Shown here: positions 27,367 to 35,852 of the stretch, one piece after another | Numbering within the stretch: position 1 is the stretch's first letter | Layout of the letters: the number at the start of each line of letters is the position of its first letter | Assembly (NCBI RefSeq): GCF_011326755.1 | Contig: NZ_JAAOIE010000001.1 | Location: 26,344-90,343 of the forward strand | Reading direction: 5' to 3' | DNA from: Cochlodiniinecator piscidefendens | GTDB lineage: Bacteria > Pseudomonadota > Alphaproteobacteria > Rhodobacterales > Rhodobacteraceae | Length of the DNA stretch: 64,000 bases | Notes under the pieces: generated by a model | Seen by the model: the letters and a program-made list of their open reading frames with translations, nothing else | What the model was told of the DNA's origin: nothing | The model's database searches: none | Position numbers and translations under genes: made by a program

Positions 27367-27392
27367 TTATTTCCAACCTCTTATTAGGAAGT

Positions 27393-27409
27393 TGGCTCCG
27401 GCGGTAGGG
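27393..27409. repeat. Proximal attachment-like repeat (tRNA-Asn 3' end)
   Basis: The last 17 nt of the tRNA gene including encoded CCA; pairs with the distal copy at 22288-22304 with one mismatch. Confidence 0.75.
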
Positions 27410-27467
27410 ATCGAACCTACGACCAATTGATTAACAGTCAACTGCTCTACCGCTGAGCTACGCCGGA
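27393..27467 (-). tRNA. tRNA-Asn (anticodon GTT)
   Basis: A 75-nt cloverleaf with encoded CCA. Acceptor TCCGGCG pairs with CGCCGGA, discriminator G; D-arm GCTCAGCGGTAGAGC; anticodon loop CTGTTAA with GTT; T-arm GTAGGTTCGATCCCTAC. All arms pair correctly, so the tRNA remains intact after island insertion at its 3' end. Confidence 0.97.
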
Positions 27468-27549
27468 ATACTGCGCGTGGTATAGCCACAGTGAATTGGA
27501 ACGGCAAGGGGATTTTTCGTGGAAATGATTTTTTTTGTAATGTAGCAAT

Positions 27550-28470
27550 TTATGTTATTTCACGGTGGGTTAGACAGAAGGTGGCTTGCAGAGATAGAGA
27601 GCCATCTGATGATACCAGCCCGCGGTGCGTGAGATCTAACAAATGGGCAAATACATTGCGTGCAGCGGCCTTCATGAGAGCCGGATTTATATCTGTGTAA
27701 ATTGCGCGGGTTAATGTTTCTGTTGTTGCTGCAGCTTTGCGTAATTGATTTAATATTTGTTCTTCACGGCCTAAACGATGGGAAATTAACCAGTTAATTC
27801 GCTCGTTTGGCGCGTTAATCGGCGCGCCATGCCCAGGGAAATAAACCGAGTCATTGCGTAGGGAAAGACGCTGACAGGACGCCATAAATTGCGTCAAATC
27901 CCCGTCTGGAGGAGAAACAAGTGAACTGGCCCAGCCCATAACATGATCGCCGGTGAATAAAATATCGTCCAAAGCAAAGCATAAGTGATTGCTCAAATGG
28001 CCGGGGGTCCATAGGGCTTGTAGGGTCCAGCCATGGCCGTGGACTTCTTCGCCATCAAACAAACAGATGTCTGGTTTGAAATTTGCGTCGACGCCTTCTC
28101 CACCAGAGACCAATCCAGAATCACGAAGGTTTTTCATTTCTGACGACATTCCGGCGCTGCTATCACCATAAGCCATAACAGGGGCACCGGTTTCATGGCT
28201 CAAATGTGCGGCAAGTGGGGAATGGTCTAAATGGCTATGGGTGACCAATATAGCCTCAACCCGGCGGCCGCGTGTTGCCGCAAGCAATGCGTGCAAATGT
28301 GCCATGTCCGCTGGCCCGGGATCGATGATCGCGACAGAACCTTCGCCAACAATGTAAGTATTGGTCCCCCAATATGTCATCGGGGATGGGTTGGGGGCCA
28401 ATACGCGTGCAATACCCGGAGCGAGATTGTCTAAAATACCAGCGCTGGGTGGTGTTTCTTTGATCGACAT
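27550..28470 (-). CDS. Metallo-beta-lactamase-fold hydrolase (LACTB2-like)
   Basis: 306 residues, ATG 28470 after GGAAAGAGACGA. The MBL motif is VTHSHLDHSPLAAHL (HxHxDH), with further ligands in LWTPGHLSNHLCF, FTGDHVMGW and YFPGHGAPI. The C-terminal helical extension with a winged-helix-like end (RAIYTDINPALMKAAARNVFAHLLDLTHRG) matches LACTB2/RNase-type MBL proteins of about 300 residues. Predicted zinc hydrolase; substrate unsettled (RNA or thioester). Divergent from the histidine kinase gene. Confidence 0.9.
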   Translation of the reverse strand: MSIKETPPSAGILDNLAPGIARVLAPNPSPMTYWGTNTYIVGEGSVAIIDPGPADMAHLHALLAATRGRRVEAILVTHSHLDHSPLAAHLSHETGAPVMAYGDSSAGMSSEMKNLRDSGLVSGGEGVDANFKPDICLFDGEEVHGHGWTLQALWTPGHLSNHLCFALDDILFTGDHVMGWASSLVSPPDGDLTQFMASCQRLSLRNDSVYFPGHGAPINAPNERINWLISHRLGREEQILNQLRKAAATTETLTRAIYTDINPALMKAAARNVFAHLLDLTHRGLVSSDGSLSLQATFCLTHREIT

Positions 28471-28512
28471 TCGTCTCTTTCCGTTTTCGGTTCAGTTGGA
28501 TACCTTAATGAC

Positions 28513-29847
28513 ATGATTTTTAAATGGCTCAAACGATATATGCCAAGAGGATTATACAGCCGTGCGGCGTTGATCCTCATTGTGCCTATTGTGACGATAC
28601 AGCTTGTGGTGTCGATCGTCTTTATTCAGCGTCATTACGAAGACGTTACCCGGCAAATGACGGGAAATATTTTACTCGAACTTTCTCTGATCCGAGATAC
28701 GATTGACGGAGCCGAAACAGCAGGACAAGCCCAAGAGGCCGTAGCAGAATTGGCAGACCCGCTGGGGTTAGGGGTTACATTTCCAGTAGAGGGACTGTTG
28801 GAAGATCAAATATGGGCATTGGATTTTTCCGGCCGTGCAATGGTTGAAAGGTTACGACAGGATTTACCCGATGTTCAGGGGATAGATCTTTTTTCGAACG
28901 ATAAATGGGTTGCGATGACAATTTTGACCAAATTCGGCAATGCCAATGTTGAATTTCAAAGGGTCAGAGTTTCGGCATCAAATCCGCACCAGTTGTTGGT
29001 CTTAATGATGTTCTTAAGTTTGCTGATGACGATTATCGCTTATCTCTTCCTGCGCAATCAACTGCGCCCGATTACGAGGTTGGCTGCCGCGTCCGAAGCT
29101 TTCGGTAAGGGGCATACAGCACGTTATAAACCGCGTGGGGCGACAGAGGTGCGCGCAGCAGGGCGGGCGTTTTTGGATATGCGTAACCGAATTGAAACTC
29201 AAATTGAACAACGCACCTTGATGCTGTCCGGAGTAAGCCACGATTTACGAACTCCGCTGACGCGCATAAAACTGGGTTTAAGTCTACTAGAGGACATTGA
29301 GGACGTTGCTGATCTTAAGGGTGACGTTCAGGATATGCAGGCCATGATTGATGGGTTCTTGGATTTTGCACGGGGTGGTGCCGAGGAAAAGAATGAACTT
29401 ACTGATGTTGTTGCGTTGTGCCAGTCCGAAGTGGAAAAAGGGCGGCGCTTTGGGGCAGGAAATGCACGCGACGTCAAGTTGATGCCGATCGAAGGGCAGG
29501 TGCAGAATATTCAGTTACGCCCTATAGCCGTCAGCCGCGCTTTGGGGAATCTGATTGCTAACGCTTTGCGATACGGAAACCGAGCAGAGGTAAAAGTTGT
29601 TTTCTCTCAGAGTTTTGTGCGCCTGATTGTTGAGGATGATGGACCCGGCATTCCAAAAGAATCACGCGAAGCGGCATTACGCCCGTTTAGTCGGCTAGAA
29701 CCGGCGCGAAATCAAAACAAAGGTTCAGGCGTAGGGTTGGGGCTTTCGATTGCAATTGATATTGCACATGCGCACGGGGGGCGACTTGAACTCGGAACCA
29801 GTGAAGCACTGGGGGGACTCCGCGCTGATCTGGTCCTTGCTATATAA
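28513..29847 (+). CDS. EnvZ-like sensor histidine kinase
   Basis: 444 residues. TM1 at about residues 17-37 (ALILIVPIVTIQLVVSIVFI), periplasmic domain, TM2 at about 158-180, then HAMP (NQLRPITRLAAASEAFGKG), HisKA with VSHDLRTPLTRIKLGLSLL, and the HATPase boxes NLIANALRYG, DDGPGIP, GSGVGLGLSIAIDIAHAHGG. No response-regulator gene is adjacent, so the partner is encoded elsewhere. Followed after 24 bp by the LuxR-type gene, suggesting co-transcription. Signal unknown. Confidence 0.92.
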   Translation: MIFKWLKRYMPRGLYSRAALILIVPIVTIQLVVSIVFIQRHYEDVTRQMTGNILLELSLIRDTIDGAETAGQAQEAVAELADPLGLGVTFPVEGLLEDQIWALDFSGRAMVERLRQDLPDVQGIDLFSNDKWVAMTILTKFGNANVEFQRVRVSASNPHQLLVLMMFLSLLMTIIAYLFLRNQLRPITRLAAASEAFGKGHTARYKPRGATEVRAAGRAFLDMRNRIETQIEQRTLMLSGVSHDLRTPLTRIKLGLSLLEDIEDVADLKGDVQDMQAMIDGFLDFARGGAEEKNELTDVVALCQSEVEKGRRFGAGNARDVKLMPIEGQVQNIQLRPIAVSRALGNLIANALRYGNRAEVKVVFSQSFVRLIVEDDGPGIPKESREAALRPFSRLEPARNQNKGSGVGLGLSIAIDIAHAHGGRLELGTSEALGGLRADLVLAI

Positions 29848-29871
29848 AAAAATCATAGTGCATAATCAGGT

Positions 29872-30606
29872 ATGGATATTGAATTTCAACATTTGCTGAT
29901 CGATGCGTTGGATCGCTTTAACGGGGAAGATCAAAGTAATTGGGATGTTGCCGTAGAATTGGCCCAACGTTTGGGGGCAAATGCTTTGAACGTGGTTTCT
30001 CTCGGAAGAGGCGCAGACGAGGTTAACTGGTTACGCAGCAATATGTCTGAGGACTGGTTGGAACAGTATATGCAGAGGGAATTTTACAGCGTTGATCCTT
30101 TGCTGCAAAAAAGAAATCAAACAGCAAACACTACGGTTATTCGCGCCGGCGTATTAGGCCGTGATGTATCGCACGATGAGCGAGATTTAAACTTTGGTAT
30201 TCGTGATGCCAATTATGAATCCATGTTTAGTTCTGTTTATGGATATGGGGGCGTTCGAGAACGAAAGATGGTTGTGTTCTCAAGTGAGTTTGGCGCTGAC
30301 GAGCACCTGTCCGCAGGGCATGTGGATAAGTTTCGCATATTGGGGGCCATGATAGCTTCTCATGTTGCGCCACCTGCAGCTGAGAAAAATGCGAAAGATG
30401 TATGGGACCGCAACGTGGCCTTATCGCGAAGGGAACGCGATGTGCTTTTGTTGCTTTCTGAGGGGCATAGGAACGATATCATCGCGTTTAAATTAGGGAT
30501 TGCCGAGGTTACAGTACGTAAACATATTGAAAACACGCGCAAGAAAATGCGCTGCACAACAAGAGAACAAGTGTTGGTGCAGGCTCTCCTTATGGGGTAT
30601 TTATAG
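29872..30606 (+). CDS. LuxR-family regulator with autoinducer-binding domain (LuxR solo)
   Basis: 244 residues. The N-terminal autoinducer-binding-type domain (about 1-165) includes WLEQYMQREFYSVDPLLQK, aligning with the Y...D..v.. part of the acyl-homoserine-lactone pocket. The C-terminal HTH is LSRRERDVLLLLSEGHRNDIIAFKLGIAEVTVRKHIENTRKKMRCTTREQVLVQA, a textbook GerE/LuxR fold. No luxI lies in the window, so a solo responding to a remote or external signal. Downstream of the kinase gene by 24 bp, ends at a strong terminator. Confidence 0.92.
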   Translation: MDIEFQHLLIDALDRFNGEDQSNWDVAVELAQRLGANALNVVSLGRGADEVNWLRSNMSEDWLEQYMQREFYSVDPLLQKRNQTANTTVIRAGVLGRDVSHDERDLNFGIRDANYESMFSSVYGYGGVRERKMVVFSSEFGADEHLSAGHVDKFRILGAMIASHVAPPAAEKNAKDVWDRNVALSRRERDVLLLLSEGHRNDIIAFKLGIAEVTVRKHIENTRKKMRCTTREQVLVQALLMGYL

Positions 30607-30801
30607 TTCGTTATCGTTTTCGATAGGTTGTTTTGAGCTATTTAGCCTTCTAAACTGGTGATGCTATCGTATTGTTATTTGCACAAATTTATTATGTGCT
30701 CCCGCAATCTTTTGACCAACTGATTACACTTGCTTCGCCCGAAATGGCTGTAAGGGTATATGATACGATGGAAATCAGCTGTGAGTGTGTGCGCAGCGTT
30801 G

Positions 30802-30838
30802 TCGGCCTCCGAATTTGATCGGGGGCCGATTTCATTTA
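30802..30838 (+). terminator. Terminator after the luxR-type gene
   Basis: TCGGCCTCCGA - ATTTGA - TCGGGGGCCGA, an 11-bp stem with one G-T pair, followed by TTTCATTT. It lies in an otherwise empty 248-bp gap and could also act for the convergent SDR gene. Confidence 0.75.
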
Positions 30839-30854
30839 AATGAGATTTGGTCGG

Positions 30855-31505
30855 TTAAAGATCCGCTAGCAACCGTTGTGCTTCTTCATGGGTTGAGGTC
30901 AATGGCGTGCGATTTTCCCCGGGGAAGAACCGGGCACGTAGTCCCGTTGGCATTGGTTTTGGTTGGGAGATCACCACACGAGGACCTGTTTTCTCGGTCT
31001 CCGCCTGCCAACCTTTGACCAAGGCCATCTGGGCACCCTTGCTGGTGCCATAGCTGCCGAAAAAGCGTTCGCCCATGCGTGTATCGTCAAAGAACCACGC
31101 CGTGCCGCCTTCAACTGCGGACAACAATGGTTCGACATAAGAAATCAGACGTTGAGTGGCGATAGTGTTGATGGTGAGGCTCTTGTCAAAATCTTTCTGG
31201 GATAGATGGCTTGCTGGTCCCAATGGGGCACCGTGAATAGCCGTATGCACCCATAGGTCAATTTTGCCCCAGCGATCATAGACAGAGCGACATAGGTGCT
31301 GCATTGCACCATCATCAGTGATGTCCATCGGCACAAGCGTCGCACTGCCGCCATTGGCTTGGATACGGTCATCCAACTCTTCTAGCGCGCCAGATGTGCG
31401 GGCGACGGCAATGATATGATGGGTTGGCGCAAGCGCTTCAGCTAAGGCTGCACCAAGACCACGAGAGGCACCGGTGATAAGGGCGATTTTTGTATTCTGT
31501 TCCAT
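30855..31505 (-). CDS. Short-chain dehydrogenase/reductase
   Basis: 216 residues. NAD(P)-binding ITGASRGLGAALAEAL (TGxxxGxG), an ID near PMDITD, and the NAG equivalent VHTAIHGAP. The catalytic YxxxK is YGTSKGAQM, reading Y-G-T-S-K. Shorter than the usual ~250 residues, lacking part of the C-terminal substrate loop. Lies 92 bp downstream of purF on the same strand, a neighbour pairing common in Rhodobacterales. Substrate unknown. Confidence 0.88.
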   Translation of the reverse strand: MEQNTKIALITGASRGLGAALAEALAPTHHIIAVARTSGALEELDDRIQANGGSATLVPMDITDDGAMQHLCRSVYDRWGKIDLWVHTAIHGAPLGPASHLSQKDFDKSLTINTIATQRLISYVEPLLSAVEGGTAWFFDDTRMGERFFGSYGTSKGAQMALVKGWQAETEKTGPRVVISQPKPMPTGLRARFFPGENRTPLTSTHEEAQRLLADL

Positions 31506-31570
31506 GGGGGCTTTTTGTCGCTGATTAATGACAATGACAAGAGGCAGATCGCCTCAGGCGGAAATGAAGA

Positions 31571-31586
31571 CAGCCCCGAAGGGCTG
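31571..31586 (-). terminator. Weak terminator after purF
   Basis: CAGCCC-CGAA-GGGCTG hairpin just past the purF stop, followed on the minus strand by CTTCATTTCC. Short U-tract, so probably partial, allowing readthrough into the SDR gene. Confidence 0.5.
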
Positions 31587-31596
31587 CTATCAAATT

Positions 31597-33057
31597 TTAT
31601 TCTGCGGCCTTGAGCTCAAAACCCTTGTTCAACATGTCTGCCGGTCGGACGGGGTATTCGCCCGAGAAACATGCATCGCAATACTGTGGGCTATCGTTGT
31701 CACGGCCTTTTTCTTCGCCTGCTGCGCGGTACAACCCATCAAGAGAAATGAATTTAAGGCTATCAACCCCGATAAACTCAGCCATCTCAGCCTCGTTCAT
31801 ACGCGCTGCCAACAGTTTTTCGCGATTGGGCGTATCAACACCGTAAAAACAGGGCCATTCAGTTGGGGGGGATGCAATTCGGAAATGCACTTCGGCAGCA
31901 CCGGCATCTAGGATCATTTGTTTGATCTTGATGCTGGTTGTTCCGCGCACCACAGAGTCATCAACAAGAATAACCCGTTTGCCCTTGATCAAAGCACGGT
32001 TCACATTCAGCTTCAGGCGCACACCCATATTACGGATTTGCTCTGTTGGTTCAATGAATGTACGGCCCATGTATTGATTACGGATGATGCCCATCGCATA
32101 GGGAATACCGCTTTCTTGACTAAAGCCGATTGCAGCAGGCGTACCAGAGTCGGGCACAGGGCAAACCAGATCAGCCTCTACCGGTGCTTCACGCGCCAAT
32201 TCCACGCCGATCTGACGTCGGGTTTCATAAACCGAACGGCCGCCAATGATGCTGTCAGGACGTGAGAAATAGACATGTTCAAATACGCAGAACCGGGATT
32301 TGGCTGGGTCAAACGGACGGAAGCTCTCAACGCCTTCATCGGTGATAACGACCATTTCGCCGGGTTCGATTTCGCGAACATAATCAGCGCCGATGATATC
32401 GAGCGCACAGGTTTCAGAACTTAGGGCATAACCGTCACCGATTTTGCCAAGCACCAAGGGACGTACACCCAATGGATCGCGTACACCAATCAATTTGGTG
32501 CGGGTCATGGCAACAACCGAAAACGCGCCTTCGACACTGCGAAGAGCGTCTTTCATCCGGTCTGGGATGTTTCGTTGATAGCTGCGTGCGATCAAATGGA
32601 TGATGCATTCAGAATCTGACGAACTTTGAAAGATCGAACCTTGGCCGATCAATTCTTTACGCAAGAGGTCGGCATTGGTGATGTTGCCGTTGTGGGCAAT
32701 CGCTGCACCACCCATGGCAAATTCGCCAAAGAACGGTTGCACATCGCGGATGGCGGCGTGTTTGGTCCCGGCTGTTGAATACCGCACGTGCCCAATGGAT
32801 AGGGGGCCGGGCAGGGTCTTCATCAAGCTTTCTTTGGTGAAATTATCGCGAACATAACCAAACCGACGTGCGGAATTAAATCCTTCATCAGGGTCATGTG
32901 AAACGATGCCTCCGGCTTCTTGGCCGCGGTGTTGCAGGGCGTGTAGCCCAAGTGCAACGAAGTTTGCTGCATCGTTGACGCCTATAACGCCGAAGACTCC
33001 GCATTCTTCTTTTAGCTTGTCATCATCAAACGGGTGGCTGGGGGGCATTTCAAGCAT
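31597..33057 (-). CDS. purF: Amidophosphoribosyltransferase (PurF)
   Basis: Catalyses the first step of purine synthesis, converting PRPP and glutamine to phosphoribosylamine. 486 residues from ATG 33057; the frame to 33129 has no support. The N-terminal Ntn glutaminase nucleophile is the Cys in KEECGVFGVIG, exposed after propeptide removal. HALQHRGQEAGGI and IGHVRYSTAG are the glutaminase motifs; the PRPP site is VILVDDSVVRGTTS. Upstream cvpA is separated by a terminator, so purF probably has its own promoter. Confidence 0.97.
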   Translation of the reverse strand: MLEMPPSHPFDDDKLKEECGVFGVIGVNDAANFVALGLHALQHRGQEAGGIVSHDPDEGFNSARRFGYVRDNFTKESLMKTLPGPLSIGHVRYSTAGTKHAAIRDVQPFFGEFAMGGAAIAHNGNITNADLLRKELIGQGSIFQSSSDSECIIHLIARSYQRNIPDRMKDALRSVEGAFSVVAMTRTKLIGVRDPLGVRPLVLGKIGDGYALSSETCALDIIGADYVREIEPGEMVVITDEGVESFRPFDPAKSRFCVFEHVYFSRPDSIIGGRSVYETRRQIGVELAREAPVEADLVCPVPDSGTPAAIGFSQESGIPYAMGIIRNQYMGRTFIEPTEQIRNMGVRLKLNVNRALIKGKRVILVDDSVVRGTTSIKIKQMILDAGAAEVHFRIASPPTEWPCFYGVDTPNREKLLAARMNEAEMAEFIGVDSLKFISLDGLYRAAGEEKGRDNDSPQYCDACFSGEYPVRPADMLNKGFELKAAE

Positions 33058-33175
33058 GTTGAGGTGGCTCCGAATCCCATGGCTTTGGTTTGGCCCTCTC
33101 TTAAGGTGTCTGAGAGCATCTGTCATCAAACTATCACAAAGGAAATATGATTTCCTTGTGAGAACGAATTACGCA

Positions 33176-33208
33176 CAAAAGAAAACGGCCCGCATTTGCG
33201 AGCCGTTT
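33176..33208 (-). terminator. Terminator after cvpA
   Basis: AAACGGC(T)CGC-AAAT-GCG(G)GCCGTTT hairpin followed on the minus strand by TCTTTTG. It separates cvpA from purF. Confidence 0.75.
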
Positions 33209-33215
33209 GATCGGT

Positions 33216-33770
33216 TTAGCCTTCACAGCTGCCGATAAAATCGTTGAACCGCGATTGGACCCAACCCGGTACATCTGATGGTACCTGATCAGACACACGG
33301 TCTTGCATTCGCGCAAACACCTGAACGGTACGGCTATCGTCAACCATTGGGAAACCATCATCGGTGACCGCAAAATCATAGGCCATAAGACCAACAACCA
33401 CCAAAAGAACACCACGTGCGACGCCAAAAAGAAAACCAAGTCCCTGATCAAGCCCACCTAAAACCGAACGCTGAACGAGGCTGGCGAACAACGGAGTGAA
33501 AATTGACATCACAATCAGGCCGATAACCATCACCAATGAAAAGGATGCAAGAAGCGACAGTTCGCATTGGTCTGCAACGAATTCGCCCACAACCGGGATC
33601 GCATTTACGATTGGGCGCATTTGATCTGCAAACAGATATGCCAGAACTGCGGCGGCGCCCCAGCCCCCAATGGCCAAGACTTCGCGAACCAATCCGCGCG
33701 AATAGGCGAGTAGGGCCGAAATAATAATAACTGCGGCTACAATGCCGTCTAAAAGCGTAAAGCCATCCAT
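33216..33770 (-). CDS. cvpA: CvpA family membrane protein
   Basis: 184 residues with GGAGATTGGC before ATG 33770. Four hydrophobic segments: GIVAAVIIISALLAYSRGLVREVLAIGGW, AAAVLAYLFADQM, ASFSLVMVIGLIVMSIFTPLFA and LGFLFGVARGVLLVVVGLMAY. The SRGLVRE and DQGLGFLFGVARG motifs are characteristic of CvpA, an inner-membrane protein needed for colicin V production and envelope stress tolerance. Located between radA and purF, as in many Proteobacteria where cvpA precedes purF. Confidence 0.93.
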   Translation of the reverse strand: MDGFTLLDGIVAAVIIISALLAYSRGLVREVLAIGGWGAAAVLAYLFADQMRPIVNAIPVVGEFVADQCELSLLASFSLVMVIGLIVMSIFTPLFASLVQRSVLGGLDQGLGFLFGVARGVLLVVVGLMAYDFAVTDDGFPMVDDSRTVQVFARMQDRVSDQVPSDVPGWVQSRFNDFIGSCEG

Positions 33771-33791
33771 GCCAATCTCCGTCCGGGCTGA

Positions 33792-35159
33792 TTATCCAGC
33801 ACCAAAAATGTCCCCTACAAACGCGGTCAGGTCTGCCATTTGCTGCATTTTCATGCCTGACTGCGTTCCAGTCTTACTTCGCGTAGGCGCGATTGCGCCA
33901 GAGAAACCAAGTTTTTGCGCTTCTTTCAACCTGTTTTCGGTCTGACTGACCGGTCTAAGCGCCCCCGAGAGGCTAATTTCGCCAAAAACAACAGTATCAG
34001 GCGGCAAAGCAGCATCTTCTCGCGCAGAAAGAATTGCAGCGGCGACGGCCAGATCTGCGGCAGGTTCAGTGATTTTCATCCCACCTGCCACATTTAGGTA
34101 CACATCAAGCCCTGCAAAGGGAATGCCACAGCGTGCCTCAAGAACCGCGAGAATCATCGACAGCCGACCTCCATCCCATCCGACAACCGTGCGCTTTGGT
34201 TGGGAATGAGGTGAAGGCGCGACCAGCGCTTGAAATTCACAAAGGACAGGGCGGGTGCCCTCAATCCCTGCAAAGACAACAGAGCCCGGCGCGGGTTTAT
34301 CACGTTCAGACAAAAACAATGCAGACGGATTGGTGACCTGCTGCAATCCTTCGCCGGTCATTTCGAAAACGCCAATTTCGTCAGAAGGACCAAACCGGTT
34401 TTTAACCGCACGTAAGATACGGAACTGGTGACCGCGCTCACCTTCGAAGTAAAGAACGGTATCAACCATGTGTTCCACCACGCGCGGCCCGGCGATCTGG
34501 CCGTCTTTGGTCACGTGCCCAACAAGGATCACGGCCATTCCATTGCGTTTGGCAAACGTCGTCAATTCATGTGCCGCGGCGCGCACTTGGCTGACTGATC
34601 CGGGGGCGGATCCAACATTATCGGCCCACATGGTTTGCACGGAATCAATGATCGCAATGTCAGGCTGTTCTTTTTCCAACGCCGTGAGGATGTCACGCAG
34701 GTTGGTTTCTGTGCCTAACTGAACAGGGGCTTGGGTCAAGCCCAGGCGCTGCGCGCGCATGCGAACTTGCGCGCTGGCTTCTTCGCCTGAGATATAGACA
34801 GCTTTTAGACCTGCATTCGCAAAGCTCGCAGCGGCCTGTAGCAACAGTGTTGATTTCCCGATGCCGGGATCACCCCCGACCAAAATGGCAGAAGCCGGAA
34901 CCAACCCACCGCCCAAGACGCGGTCCAATTCGTTCATACCAGAATGAGTGCGCGGAGGCGGGGCCTCAGAGGTGGACAGGTCTGACAGTGGCACAGCTTT
35001 GCCACGGACGGCCCCCAGTGATTTGGTTGCAGGGCCCGTCGAAAGCGGCGCTTCTTCTACGATTGTGTTCCATTCGCCGCAATCGTCGCAGCGACCAGAC
35101 CATTTTTTGTGCTGCGTTCCACAGGCACTGCAATGAAAAGATGTAATAGGTTTTGCCAT
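33792..35159 (-). CDS. radA: DNA repair protein RadA (Sms)
   Basis: 455 residues. The N-terminal C4 zinc finger is HCSACGTQHKKWSGRCDDCGEW; Walker A GGDPGIGKSTLLLQA; the RadA-specific motif KNRFGPSDEIGVFEM; the C-terminal Lon-protease-like domain includes VYLNVAGGMKITEPAADLAVAAA and VVFGEISLSGALRPV. Acts as a branch-migration helicase in recombination. 21 bp from cvpA, so likely co-transcribed. Standard length. Confidence 0.97.
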   Translation of the reverse strand: MAKPITSFHCSACGTQHKKWSGRCDDCGEWNTIVEEAPLSTGPATKSLGAVRGKAVPLSDLSTSEAPPPRTHSGMNELDRVLGGGLVPASAILVGGDPGIGKSTLLLQAAASFANAGLKAVYISGEEASAQVRMRAQRLGLTQAPVQLGTETNLRDILTALEKEQPDIAIIDSVQTMWADNVGSAPGSVSQVRAAAHELTTFAKRNGMAVILVGHVTKDGQIAGPRVVEHMVDTVLYFEGERGHQFRILRAVKNRFGPSDEIGVFEMTGEGLQQVTNPSALFLSERDKPAPGSVVFAGIEGTRPVLCEFQALVAPSPHSQPKRTVVGWDGGRLSMILAVLEARCGIPFAGLDVYLNVAGGMKITEPAADLAVAAAILSAREDAALPPDTVVFGEISLSGALRPVSQTENRLKEAQKLGFSGAIAPTRSKTGTQSGMKMQQMADLTAFVGDIFGAG

Positions 35160-35175
35160 AGCGCTTTGTCGCGCG

Positions 35176-35610
35176 TTACCGCTTGGCCGTCAAATAGCTA
35201 ATCACGATTGAGGCCAAAATCGCGCCTGAAAACAAATATAGCCCCCAAGCGGTTTCAATCGTGGCGTATCCCACTCCTTTGATGATCACAACATATAGCG
35301 CGATGAGAAACACGTCAGCCATCGCGAGTTTGCCCAGAAACTCCAACACGGGCAAAACTTTGCGACGCAACAGACCAAAATGAATGAGCGCTAGCCCTAT
35401 TGTTTTTAGGTAAGGGGCGAAAATGGCTAAAAACGTAACCAATAACGCAAGTGCAATGTCCGTGTCCCATAGGCTTTGCAATCCGGTAACAACACTCACT
35501 TCGTTGAGGCCGAAAAGTGGAAGCAAACCCGCCCGCAATAAGGGTGCAAACCATGCAATGGGAAATAGGATTAAGAGCGCAAGATTACTTATTTTTAAAG
35601 CAGTTTTCAT
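35176..35610 (-). CDS. Paraquat-inducible protein A (PqiA)-like membrane protein
   Basis: 144 residues with four hydrophobic stretches. ISNLALLILFPIAWFAPLL at the N-terminus, LWDTDIALALLVTFLAIFAPYLK, RKVLPVLEFLGKLAMADVFLIALYVVI and the final AWGLYLFSGAILASIVIS correspond to one PqiA domain (the 'W.s.DVf' motif reads MADVFLIAL). Real PqiA has two such domains and a zinc ribbon; this is a single-domain relative. 17 bp upstream of radA. Probable role in membrane lipid or envelope maintenance by family analogy. Confidence 0.8.
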   Translation of the reverse strand: MKTALKISNLALLILFPIAWFAPLLRAGLLPLFGLNEVSVVTGLQSLWDTDIALALLVTFLAIFAPYLKTIGLALIHFGLLRRKVLPVLEFLGKLAMADVFLIALYVVIIKGVGYATIETAWGLYLFSGAILASIVISYLTAKR

Positions 35611-35852
35611 CGAAATAGACAGCCTGTGTAATGTGTTTTCTTGTTGGAAAAGGTGATTGATTTCTACTCAAATTCAAGGGGGAGTAACAGGAAATGTAAG
35701 TCAGTATTGTGGTCTTTGTTTTGTTTGAGGAATGAGCAGGCTGTAAACCTAGAAAAAAGTTAAGCAAAACTTTAATTTCTTAGCATTGACGCGTTTAGGT
35801 TTCGGTAAATCTCTTTTGAGACGTTGCAAGAGGGTAATAAAATGGTGACGTG

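Larger units (their letters stand above)
22288..27409. mobile_element. 5.1-kb integrative island in tRNA-Asn(GTT)
   Basis: Bounded by the 17-bp direct repeat of the tRNA 3' end. The integrase remnant lies next to the tRNA and reads away from it, the canonical order; the other end holds one large defence-type gene. The integrase lacks its catalytic domain, so the island is presumably fixed in place. A hairpin at 25764-25792 and a 100-residue unknown ORF are the other contents. Confidence 0.7.

Noticed and set aside
35760-35775. TTAA-N8-TTAA upstream of the diguanylate cyclase as a CtrA site
   Set aside because: CtrA sites are TTAA-N7-TTAA; the spacing is one off and the region is AT-rich.
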